Assembly (NCBI GenBank): GCA_964017185.1
Contig: OZ024875.1
Span: 65,343,043-65,407,042 of the forward strand
DNA from: Rugalucina vietnamica
Taxonomy: Eukaryota; Mollusca; Bivalvia; Lucinida; Lucinidae
DNA: 64,000 nt
Direction: 5' to 3'
The first letter of the stretch is position 1. Every line of letters begins with the position of its first letter. The notes under the pieces are model-generated. The model was not told the DNA's origin and searched no databases. It saw only the letters and a program-made list of their open reading frames with translations. The translations under genes were made by a program, and so were the position numbers. This document shows positions 54,136-64,000 of this stretch, piece after piece.

Positions 54136-55496
54136 ACTAGAATTTGTTTTCTATGTGCAAACTGATGTCTCCCCCCTTTCTACGTGCATGTCCAAAATAT
54201 GCAAGCAAGAGTTATAGTTCTTGAGCATCACATGTCCTGTCATTCTGTTTTATAAGTGTACCAAGTTTCATTGAAATATCTCTTACGGTTTTCAAGTTAT
54301 AGAGCCTGCAAGAAACTGTATGGAAAATAATCAAAGGGAAATAACTCCAAAGATATGAAAGCAAGAGTAATGATTCTTGAGCATGACACATCGTCTCATC
54401 ATGCTTTATAAGTGTACCATGTTTCATTGAAAAATCTCTAATGATTTTTAGTTATAGAGCAGACACAAAATTGAATAAAAATAATTAAAGGGAAATAACT
54501 CCAAAGATATGCAAGCAAGAGTTATGGTTCTTTAGCATGACACATCATCTCATCGTGCTTTATAAGTGTACCAAGTTTCATTGAAATATTTCTTATGGTT
54601 TTCAAGTTATAGAGTGGATATGAAATTGTATGGAAAAATAATCAAAGGGAAATAACTCCAAAGATATGAATGCAAGAGTTATAATTCATGTGCATGAAAC
54701 ATCGTCTCATCGTGCTTTATAAGTGTACCAATTTTCACTGAAATTTCTCTTACGGTTTTCAAGTTATAGGGTGGACACGAAATTGTAAGGAAAAATAATC
54801 AAAGGGAAATTACTCCAAAGATATGCAAGCAAGAGTTATGGTTCTTTAACACGACACATTATCTCATCGTGCTTTATAAGTGTACCAAGTTTCATTGAAA
54901 TAACTCTTACGATTTTCGAGTTATAAAGCGGACACGAAATTGTATGGAAAATAATCAAAGGGGAATAACTCATAAAATACTCAAGCCAGAGTTATGGTTC
55001 TTGTGCATGACACATTGTCTGATCATGCTTAATAAGTGTACCAAGTTTTATTGAAAAATCTTAAACGGTTTTCAAGTTATACAGCGGACACGAAATTGTA
55101 TCGAAAATAATCAAAGGGAAATAACTCCAAAAATACTCAAGCTAGAGTTATGGTTCTTGTGCATGACACATTGTTTCGTCGTGGTTTACAAGTGTACCAA
55201 GTTTCATTGAAAAATCCTTAACGGTTTTCAAGTTATACAGCGGACACGAAATTGTATCGAAAATAATCAAAGGGAAATAACTCCAAAAATACTCAAGCTA
55301 GAGTTATGATTCTTGTGCATGACATATCGTATTGTCGTGGTTTACAAGTGTACCAAGTTTCATTGAAAAATCTTTAACGGTTTTCAAGTTATAGAGCGGA
55401 CACGATTTGTGACGGACAGACGGACAGACAGACAGACGGACGGACAGACGCACGGGGAAAAACAATATATCTCCCGACCCTGTCGGGGGGAGACAT
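54136..55496 (-). mobile_element. Tandem-core element P7 (reverse)
   Basis: Left end aactagaatttg and tgtctccccc; right end a (GACGGACA)n tract at 55411-55453 and ggggggagaca. The core is about eight units of 154-157 bp (aactccaaagatatg near 54343, 54497, 54654, 54811, 54967, 55123, 55279). Microsatellite and CTAG ends are swapped relative to P1, hence the reverse call. Confidence 0.8.
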
Positions 55497-55794
55497 AATG
55501 TAAATATTGGGAAATGAAGAACATCAAGAAAGATACTGTCATCTAGGGCGATTGCAATAAAACTGTTAACATTGACTGATGTAAATGGTAACCCATCTGC
55601 TGCCCTAGAAAGGTCAGTATTAATGTATTACATTCAGGACTAGACCATATTTCACGACATCTCTTTACATTTCAAGTTCTTCAGTGCTTTTCCCTTTAAA
55701 ATGTGTGAAAATAAGGGTAAATGGTATTAAGTTAAACCTGGACATGGATCATAATGCACGAGAATCACAGTTTATTTGGTCGGTGATCACAGCA

Positions 55795-56065
55795 TTACGA
55801 AAACTTGCCCAAGCAATATACAGAGATTTTTTTAGCTTTAAAAATTGAAAATTTTCAGCTGAAAATTTTGATATTTTTCTTATTTTTGCTCAAAACATAG
55901 ATTGTGGGTACACGTTAAAACCGCCTCGGCGAGGCGGTTCTAACGAGTACCCACAATCTATGTTTTGGAGCAAAAATAAGAATAATATGTATACCCCTGC
56001 ATACCCCAGTTTTACTATATAAAAGTGGGGTATAAGGGGGTATTCATTACACGGACATGTTTTCA
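55795..56065 (+). mobile_element. M2 MITE copy g (full length)
   Basis: cattacgaaaacttgcccaa at the left. The central hairpin has arms of about 35 bp around aaccgcctcggcgaggcggt. Right side ctatataaaagtggggtata. Confidence 0.85.
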
Positions 56066-56189
56066 TGATGGTGTAAGTGATAGTGACAGGTAAAAGGCTA
56101 GAAGGCTAAAGGAAATGCTGAATGATCATATCAAATATATTATGTCAAGTTAAATATTACATCCATAATGATCACTGAAAAAATTAAAT

Positions 56190-56395
56190 GGCGGCCCCCG
56201 TGGCGAGTGGTTAAGAGCGATAATATTTCATTACCGCGTTTAACATTTTGATCATCTCACCGCTGTGTCTTGTGTGGGTTCGAGCCCCTCACGGGGTACA
56301 CGTGAGATAAGCCAAGTTCTGTTTGCGGGTTTGCCAGGTGCTTAAGCTTTTTCTCGGGGTTCTCCCATTTTCGCCACACCAACTGATTGGCCCTA
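56190..56395 (+). mobile_element. tRNA-derived SINE
   Basis: A-box-like ggcgagtggttaagagc and B-box gggttcgagcccc lie in a tRNA-like head with a long middle, as in Leu/Ser tRNAs. The body follows with ccaggtgcttaag and cggggttctcccattttcgc, resembling the SINE tail ccgggttctccgg seen in many invertebrates. Not a functional tRNA. Confidence 0.65.
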
Positions 56396-56652
56396 CTCAT
56401 ATTGGCCCTACTCATATGAGCAGTGAAAAAAAGGGGGGGGGGGTTAGAACGAATATACAGTTCCAGTTCCCTTAATAGAAAATTCAGGGTTGTTCCACAT
56501 AAAAGAAAAAAAAAAGATGTGTTTGACAGTTTTACTGTACATCGTATTGGGGTTCAAGGGGGTATACTTTTCGAGGACATGTTTCGGTTTATAATACGAG
56601 AACATAGCAAACAACAGAGAACGTAAAAAGAATATAATGTAAATAATATAAC

Positions 56653-58143
56653 CGCCTTAACACCTTAAAACAGGAGCTTGATGGTACCTGGGCTTATCTG
56701 GAGACAGATACTGATGAGGTGTCTGTAGTTAATGCCCACTTAAACGATTTACCTGTTATGTTTTCTGTTTGTGTCAATGAAGGCCAAGACAAACTTCCTA
56801 CGATGTATTGGTTGCCTAAGCTTCACAAAAGACCATACAAAGCTAGATGTATTGCAAATTGTACTACCACTGAACTTTCTAAATTATTAACTTCCTGTCT
56901 TACTGCTATCAAATCTCATGATATAAGATACTGTGAGACAGTGTATGGAACTTCAAATAAAAATTGGTTTTGGTCAATTAAAAATTCTGGTAAGGTGCTC
57001 AGTAAATTGAAGTGTGGAGGGTTCCGTGCGACAAGCTTGTCCACATATGATTTTTCTACTCTGTATACAACATTACCACATAATCTAATTAAAGAAAAAC
57101 TTCTGGATTTGATAGAGTGGACCTTCAAAAGGGCATTAAAAAACTATGGTTCACTTTATTTGGCATGTAATGACAGAAAGGCTTTTTTCACTTCCTCTGA
57201 CCAAAGTCGGTATACACTTTGGTCATGTCAGAATGTGTGCGACGCCTTATCCTATCTCCTTGATAATATTTATATTAGATTTGGGACCAAGTTATACAGA
57301 CAAATTGTTGGAATTCCGATGGGTACAAATTGCGCACCTCTCGTAGCTGATTTATTTTCATACTGCTACGAAAGAGATTTCATGGATTCTCTTAACCATG
57401 ATAATCAAGCTGATGTTATCGAGGCTTTTAATTCCACATCTAGGTACCTCGATGACCTTTTGAACATTGACAACCCTTATTTTGAAGGTATGGTCAATCA
57501 AATTTATCCACCTGAACTTCAGTAAAACAAATCCAATATCTCAGATACCGAAGCCCCCTTTTTAGATCTACATCTTTCGGTTGCAAATGGATTTGTTTCT
57601 TCTAAAATTTATGATAAGCGCGATGACTTTGATTTTGATATAGTAAATTTTCCTTTTTTAGATGGTGACGTTCCTCGTCGTGCTTCTTATGGTGTATACA
57701 TTTCGCAGCTTGTTAGGTTTGCTAGAGTCTGCAATCATGTTACAGACTTCAACGCTCGAAATAAATGTTTAACGGCAAAACTTCTCCAACAGGGCTATCG
57801 GTATCATAAACTTCGAAAAACCTTTTCTAAATTTTATCGTAGACACTATGAATTGATTTCCAAATATAATGTTGGGTTAAAGACGCTTTTAAGTGAGGGC
57901 CTTTCGGAACCTGAATTTTATGGTGACTTGGTTTACAAATTTAAGAAACTTAAAGAAATTAATGATTTTTCTTTTCAGTTCAGAAAAATCATAACACGTT
58001 ACAGACGTATAGATTATAACTTGAATGTTATGCGACAGTCTGCATGCTTAGTTTTTAACCCATTCATGGTTGATAACTATGCTGCCTTCTTTAATTGCAC
58101 GCCGGTGGGTCGGGCGTCAGACTCTATGATGGCTCCGACATAA
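56653..58143 (+). pseudogene. Penelope-like reverse transcriptase with one premature stop
   Basis: Open from about 56653 and interrupted only by TAA at 57523-57525, after which the same frame runs to 58143. Motifs in order: LPTMYWLPKLHKRPYKAR (finger), STYDFSTLYTTLPH (motif A with catalytic Asp), VGIPMGTNCAPLVADLF (motif B), SRYLDDLLNI (motif C, LDD) and, after the stop, EAPFLDLHLS, RFARVCNHV and LNVMRQSACLVFNPF. The LDD box and IPMG segment separate it from LINE and LTR enzymes. A fragment: it lacks the N-terminus. Confidence 0.8.
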
Positions 58144-58772
58144 AGCTATACATTTTAGTTGGTTGGGGCCGGAGCTTTTTGTCTGATGCTTGGCCCACCG
58201 GGGTCCAACTGGTGTTTTTCTTTTGCTCCGGAGTTAGTAGGTTATTCGGCGCCCAGGGATCTCCATCGTCGGGCAGCTTACTCAATCTGTGAGTCCTGGT
58301 TTTTGATTCATCAGGATGTTTATCATGATTTATTTGTTTGTTCTTGATGATTCATTGACTAGTTAGAGATTCACCACGAGGACCGAATAACTAACTAAAT
58401 GTTATGAACCACTGCAGAAGCTGAGGGTGAGGTTAAGTACCTGTAAAACCGGTTTAAGCCCGCCAGTAACTTTGTGTTTCTGGTCGTTCCAAGTCGATAC
58501 TTCTGTGGTGGTTCTTTTTGTTTTATGTCTTGGTGTTTAATTTTTTTTGTGCTGTTGGCGCCTTATGTATGTTTTCATATTTTTAGTTAAGTTAAGGTAA
58601 CTGAGTGGCCACCTATTGGGAAAATAGCTGCTCATTCGGCTTACGATATGTTTCATGGTATAAGTACCTGCTTGTTAGTTTGGATTTTTCCCACCTCGGT
58701 TTTTGGAGTGGGAGTCTTTTTCTGATTGCGCCTTTTCCTGATCTTTGCCTACTTGTACCTTTTTAAAAGCCA
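56653..58772 (+). mobile_element. Penelope-like retroelement, long copy
   Basis: RT reading frame (56653-58143, one internal stop), then a roughly 630-bp tail (58144-58772) that recurs, truncated to varying degrees, at eight other places in the window. The 5' end is truncated; no GIY-YIG endonuclease was seen on either side. Assignment to Penelope-like elements rests on the RT motifs. Confidence 0.75.
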
Positions 58773-58789
58773 GTTGCAATTTTGATCCC

Positions 58790-59040
58790 CGATGGCCAAG
58801 CAATGGACAGCCTTACCCGAATACAACAAGAACTCGACTGACCGGTATTTAATTCATGATTAACTGACTTTGTGACGGATATTTGTATGATTCTATTTTG
58901 ATCAATCGGATGTTCCACAAAATACCCACGGAAATATACGGAATTTTGATCTCGTGTACGCTATATTGAATGCACACATAATACCGTGATACCGGGATCC
59001 AATAACTTATCTGATGCTTAAAATAGAACCTTGAGAAGAT
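58790..59040. other. No gene seen
   Basis: Short AT-rich spacer upstream of the RBR gene promoter region. Confidence 0.5.
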
Positions 59041-59055
59041 CGTCATATACTAATA

Positions 59056-59168
59056 TAGATTATTGCACACTCATGTCGTTTATAAATGTTCGACAATCGT
59101 AAACTTGCACACAATCATAGATTATTGCGCAATCAGTGGCGTATATATAAACATTCGACCATCGTAAA
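59056..59168 (+). promoter_or_regulatory. Duplicated upstream segment with TATA box
   Basis: A segment beginning tagattattgc starts at 59056 and again at 59118 (period 62), each copy ending with a tcga.aatcgtaaa-type stretch. The second has a good TATA box, tatataaa at 59144-59151, 136 bp before the RBR start codon; the first has tataaa at 59081. Promoter role is inferred from position. Confidence 0.45.
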
Positions 59169-59286
59169 TACAAGAATACAAGATCTTTATTAAGAAATTT
59201 CGGCCCACATAGGAGCAATAAAAGCAAGGATATAATACATGTGAAATACATGTAAAACATAATATACGACAAAGAAAGTTAACAAA

Positions 59287-62200
59287 ATGGTGTTGAAAGT
59301 TAGTAAGCGGGGAGTGAGATCGGGGAATACTTTGAGGGCTTCTAACAGTAGATTTCTACGCCAATATCGGTATGTTCTTTTTCACGTTATTTGCCATAAA
59401 TCTAATATTTCTTTTTTCATTAAATTTAAATACTATGTTTTTATGCTTTATAGTTTTCAAAGTGTTTCACACATAATAACTAAAATTTACAAAGTTAAAT
59501 CTGCGGAGTGCCATAATTCTAATATTTTTTCATAAAGTTTAAATAAAATGTTTTATCCTTTATAGTTTTCAAAATGTTTCACACACAATAACTAAAATGA
59601 CAGTTGAATAATTCTACAAAGTTAAATCCTTATCATCACCCTAGAAATCATTTTCGGAGCCATAATAACATGTAATAAATTAATATGTTATCTTTTGTCT
59701 TGCCTTTTAATTACTGAATTTTGTTTTTTCTTTTCAGTCTGCACTCTTGTATCCGCCGGCAGCTAATTGTCAACGACGCAGGTATTGACGAAACATTCTC
59801 TGACTTCCTTGGGGAAGGATCATCTGTTCGTGACGACTTCACAGAGTTTTCCTTGAACAAGAAACGACGGTGGACCATTCCTGGGCAGCTGCGAGATGAC
59901 ATTCTTCGCGGATGCTTTAAACATGAAAAGTACGGCGTGCAGCTTATTGAAGGACATAAACTTACGAAAAAGTCGAGCTGCATCAGTTTTGCCTCCAGTT
60001 ACGGCCGAATCAGAGATGTTCGCATCAACAGAAAGAGAAAGACAAATCGGCGACGACAAGGTTATTTCCAAGTTACGAGCATTTTGAATGCAAAACCTGA
60101 GAAGACAAGTAACAGGCGGCATCGAATATTTCGACATTTAAGAAATGTACAAAACATCGAAATAATAGAACAGCCGAAAGAAGCATACAGTCAACCAGAA
60201 CTTCGGTACGAGGTATTATACCCAAGCCCAATCACCAGCTCTATTACACATAACCCAAAATACATCGACCCAACATATGGTGACAACGGAACGTCTAGCC
60301 GACGTACCAAACAACGAAAGACAAGGGGTAAACAAGCTGGGTTGATCCAGGAAGATCTTGATATTCTGGGTGATGATTTCGATGACTCAGAGGAGGAGGA
60401 TCTAACCCAGGAGTCAAGAATTCCTGAAAGAAATTCCAGAGTCACCCTTGAGGAAATTATTCAGCATGTCAACAAGGCACACTCATTGGTCACGCCTTGC
60501 AACAAACACATTCAAAAAGAAATAAACAAAAAGCTCAACGGTTCTGGCCATATTGTTTATCTAAGTCGAAACGAAAAACCTTCACAAGAAACAACCGAAC
60601 ATGACCAAATTACACGTACCAACAACACGAGCCAAAGAGCTTCCACCGCGTTAGAACCAGTAACTGTTATTATGCCAAATGAGGATGTGGATGAAAGGAC
60701 GCTTAAACGTCAGTTCGGGGCCAAAGTTTTAGAATGTGAATGCTTTCCAAGGAAGTTCGTCATAGACATATCCGAGGAAGTATCAAAGCTTGACAATCTA
60801 AAGCACTTTGAATTGTATAAAGCAGACACCACCTTTGCTTGTATTGTGTTTGCTCACGACGCCACAAATGAAATCAACAGCGAGCACGGATCGGTGTACA
60901 ATGTTTACCTTAATATGCCATTTACTGACAAAGTCCAAACAATAAGAATAGAGACCCTTTTTGACTACATGACAATAAGTGCTGATGAAATCATTAACAA
61001 GGTCATTTTCTTTGTTGAAACATTAACCGACGACGCCATCGTGAAAGACAAAAAGCATAGCAATTTATCGAAACGTCATTCCAGCACAACGCTCGAAAAC
61101 TGCGCTAAATGGGAATCAGAGTCTTACATATTCGGTACTCAGCAGCTGATAGCTCAATGCTTTAGAGCAAATGTTTGCCAGAACGAAAACAAAGAGGATC
61201 TAGGATTTGCCGTTGTTTCTGGAATCGACGCTTTTACAGCAGAACCTACCGACGTTTCATCAACCAATGGTAAATTCTGTTCAGTGTGTTTTGAAAGTAT
61301 CAGTGCATCCAGTTCAGCTACGGCACTCATGTCTTGCTGCCACTGGTTCTGTGACGCTTGTTGGCGAGAGCATCTGGTGACGAAGATCGGAGAAGGTCGC
61401 ACTTGTCTGGTATGTCCGGAGTATGACTGCGACCAGGAGGTGGATCTGGCAACCTTACTGACCATGGTTGGGGTTGGCCACGTCATTCGGTTCCTGAGAC
61501 GTTGTCATGACACAGAGGTGGAGCAGCAGTCAGTTACCAAATGGTGTCCAAACCCTGCTTGTGGAGCAATTCTTAAGGTTCCCTCGAACAAAGTCAAGAC
61601 GGTTACTTGTCAGTGCGGTAGAAACTTGTGTTTTGACTGTCTGAAAGAGATGCATTGGCCTGCGCCATGCAAGGCAGCATCTGAGTATAAGAAAAAACTA
61701 GTGGAAAATGGGGTCGATAAACGGATTCCTTTTGACGAAATCGAAACAGTTGCAATAAAGGGCAAACCTTGTCCAAGCTGTAATCGGTTTGTAGAGAAGC
61801 ATGGTGGTTGTCCGATGATGGGCTGTGTGTGTGGAAAAGCATTCTGTTGGGGCTGTGGGAAGAAGTGGAACTCGCAGTCGCAACACGGAGCAGACTGTTT
61901 TAAACACGGGTATTCAGACACATACGCGACAACCTTAGAAACTATTGAACCAACTGATTACTTAAACGACAAACTTAGAAGAAGAATGAAAGGGGAGAAT
62001 TGGTACAAAACTGCTTTGGAGCATCGCGGCCAACTTCACCAGGTTAAATTTCAGAAACTGAGAAAACCGATGAAAGAACTCACTGCAAAACTTCAAAATT
62101 ATGTCGGTCGCTCTGAGAGGAGGGACGAGTCTATTTCGTTTGACTTTGACGAGTCTGGCACACACTATTCATGTGAAGCCGCGAAAACCAAAGACTTTCT

Positions 62201-62474
62201 AAAGAATATGCTTGATTTATACATCGAAATGCATCAAATTGCGGAGCATGTAGCAGTGTACGAAGAAACAACCAAGCCAGGCAGAGACATAATCCTCCAC
62301 GTGAAACATGTAACTAATCGAATGACAGCTCTGTCTGTGTTTATTTATGACTTGTTACAAAATGGGGCTAGTTTTGATCCCAAACATGTGTTAACAAGAC
62401 TAAAAGATATTCGATTTCATGCACGAAAATGTATAACTAGAATTGTAAAATGTATCAGTCGAATAGAATCTTAA
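59287..62474 (+). CDS. RBR-type (RING1-IBR-RING2) E3 ubiquitin ligase, two exons
   Basis: Exons 59287-59369 and 59738-62474 (donor ATCG|GTATGT, acceptor cttttcag, phase 2) give 939 residues. RING1 starts at C542 (C542, C545, C561, H563, C566, C569...), IBR at W630-C631 (WCPNPACGAIL, CQCGRNLCFDC), RING2 at C706 (CPSCNRF). C719 in HGGCPMMGC is 13 residues after the first RING2 cysteine, where the catalytic thioester cysteine of HHARI-type enzymes lies. Such ligases take ubiquitin from an E2 onto this cysteine before passing it to a substrate. The N-terminal 540 residues are unrecognised: basic KKRRW and RINRKRKTNRRR (about 123-137, possible nuclear signal), an acidic DDFDDSEEED tract and a beta-rich part near 320-430. 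The last 200 residues are helical; similarity to an Ariadne domain is not clear. The nearly intronless body suggests an expanded or retroposed family. Confidence 0.9.
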
Positions 62475-62515
62475 ACATCAGGAAACAATGCCCATGTACT
62501 TTATATTAAGCCCCG

Positions 62516-62517
<2 letters not shown>

Positions 62518-62602
<85 letters not shown>
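62518..62602. repeat. (AT)n microsatellite
   Basis: About 42 AT dinucleotides, starting 44 bp after the RBR stop codon, so possibly in the 3' UTR. Confidence 0.95.
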
Positions 62603-62605
<3 letters not shown>

Positions 62606-62835
62606 AACTCAGGGATAGAGGGGTATACGTATTTTCTTATTTTTCCTCCAAAACATAGATTGTAGGTACTCGTTAGAACCGCCTCAACGAGGCGGTTCTA
62701 ACGTGTACCAACAATCTATGCTTTGAGCTAACTATTGAAAATATATAAAAAAAACTTTCAGGTGAAAAAAGCTCAACTTTCATTTTTTTAAAGCTAAAAA
62801 ATATCTGTTTATTGCATGGGCAAGTTTTCGTTATG
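62603..62835 (-). mobile_element. M2 MITE copy i (reverse)
   Basis: Hairpin core gaaccgcctcaacgaggcgg with catagattgtaggtactcg arms, ending gcatgggcaagttttcgtta. Confidence 0.8.
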
Positions 62836-63341
62836 AAATGTTGCAAATGTTGGAGCTTGAGACAAGTATTAATAATTGCGAATTGTTAATACATGCATGT
62901 GTGGTTGAATGCTTCCGACAAATTAACATACATCGTCATTGTGATTTGTTGTAAAGTTAAAACATGAAAATGTTCGAGCCACATTGTAAAATAATTGAAC
63001 AGACCTGATATCTACCAATCATTACTGAGTTATCGCAGTTTATTGAATATCTACAAGTACATGTATACTTTGTACCGGTGCTTTGTAGAGAGTATGTCAT
63101 TTAATATAAAAAAATATCATTTAGAATAAACAAGAAAATTATAGCATGTTCTTAGTAACATGCTATACGGAGGGGTTCATAGTGTAACAGTGGTAGTCTT
63201 TTCAGCCATAGTTATAGTAGTTTCCATATAATGGTAGTTTGCTTCCAGTTACTAGTTCGTTTTCCATTGTAGTAGGATACCTCGTGTGTCAGTCAATTTC
63301 ATCCATGATGACCCGAAATGACCCTTTAGCCACGATGACCC
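62836..63341. other. No gene seen
   Basis: AT-rich. At 63300-63345 the phrase gatgacccga is repeated three times. Confidence 0.5.
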
Positions 63342-63459
63342 GAATTGACCCTTACACCGGTTTGCATTCGCCATTATTGCCTTGTATTGATAATTTCTAT
63401 AATTATCAATACACCATCATTTCTTGTTAAAAGATATATTTTAATTATATCTTTTCTAG
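63342..63459 (+). repeat. 118-bp direct repeat, copy 1, with two hairpins
   Basis: Identical by eye to 63661-63778. It holds a 12-bp-stem hairpin at 63384-63412 (gtattgataatt / aattatcaatac) and a 10-bp-stem hairpin at 63429-63455 (aaaagatata / tatatctttt), then ends CTAG. Confidence 0.9.
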
Positions 63460-63660
63460 GTATGTGATAGTTTATTTATTCTTCTTTGTAATCAAGTATA
63501 TTTTGCTTAGAAATCATGTTGTTAAGTTTGTGAATTTTGTACTTTTCTAAATGTTTTCATTCAATTGGCGGATTATGCATCGTTCATTTGTGTTATGTTT
63601 AGCTCACCGTGTGTAAACAACGCATAACGTAAACAATGTAGTATTTTGATAACTTGAATT

Positions 63661-63778
63661 GAATTGACCCTTACACCGGTTTGCATTCGCCATTATTGCC
63701 TTGTATTGATAATTTCTATAATTATCAATACACCATCATTTCTTGTTAAAAGATATATTTTAATTATATCTTTTCTAG
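63661..63778 (+). repeat. 118-bp direct repeat, copy 2, with two hairpins
   Basis: Second copy, 319 bp downstream of the first, with hairpins at 63703-63731 and 63748-63774, ending CTAG. The 200 bp between the copies carry no recognisable gene. Confidence 0.9.
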
Positions 63779-64000
63779 TATCATCCTTTGACCAGATGTA
63801 GACGTTCGCCATTAAACCACTGTTTCATTGAGATCTGGCTTTGTGGATTCTTTTCGGTCCTATAACGAGCCCGGATTAGTACGTCCCGGTTACAATAGAA
63901 ATTTGGAAGCTTAAAATAATACTAGATTGTGATAGAAGTCTACACTGACAAGAAGAGTGATTCCTTTAGTAACGTATAGTGCATTTTGATACCAAATAAA

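Noticed and set aside
56190..56300. Possible functional Leu/Ser-type tRNA gene
   Set aside because: A and B boxes are present, but the acceptor stem does not pair and a SINE-like body follows.

Overview
The window is nuclear DNA of an invertebrate animal, most likely a bivalve mollusc. Genes are split by GT-AG introns, most of the DNA is AT-rich and non-coding, and it is packed with short transposons. Several of these resemble the pearl / Helitron-related tandem-core elements described from bivalves. No prokaryotic feature, CRISPR array, rRNA gene or functional tRNA gene was seen. The species is not called.

Two host genes can be built. (1) On the + strand, 14870-50723, 17 coding exons join in phase into a 1661-residue adhesion G-protein-coupled receptor. 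Its order is signal peptide, two cadherin-like repeats, a fibronectin-III domain, 13 EGF-like repeats, a hormone-receptor (HRM) domain, a GAIN domain with a GPS cleavage site, seven membrane helices, and a long Asn-Gly-rich cytoplasmic tail ending in a PDZ-type motif. (2) On the + strand, 59287-62474, a two-exon gene encodes a 939-residue RBR (RING1-IBR-RING2) E3 ubiquitin ligase with an unusual 540-residue N-terminus. A TATA box lies within a duplicated segment upstream.

Layout: 1-2.4 kb holds a SINE-like repeat and an 8-bp GGTCGAC minisatellite inside longer repeats; 2.6-4.1 kb a 5'-truncated non-LTR reverse transcriptase (minus strand); 4.5-5.4 kb the 3' tail of a Penelope-like retroelement; 6-10.4 kb MITEs, a SINE and a 2-kb tandem-core element; 9.84-10.3 kb a GC-rich array with ACGCG motifs about every 10.7 bp; 10.4-14.9 kb mostly featureless; 14.9-50.7 kb the receptor gene, its introns crowded with repeats, including a three-level transposon nest in the 12-kb intron; 50.7-56.6 kb more MITEs, a duplicated hairpin repeat and another tandem-core element; 56.6-58.8 kb a nearly intact Penelope-like reverse transcriptase; 59-62.5 kb the RBR gene; 62.5-64 kb an (AT)n tract, a MITE and a perfect 118-bp direct repeat carrying two hairpins.

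The two host genes show no evident functional link. The receptor is the most notable gene because of its domain combination, the loss of one GPS cysteine pair, an alternative in-frame signal-peptide-like start, and splice sites next to transposon remnants.
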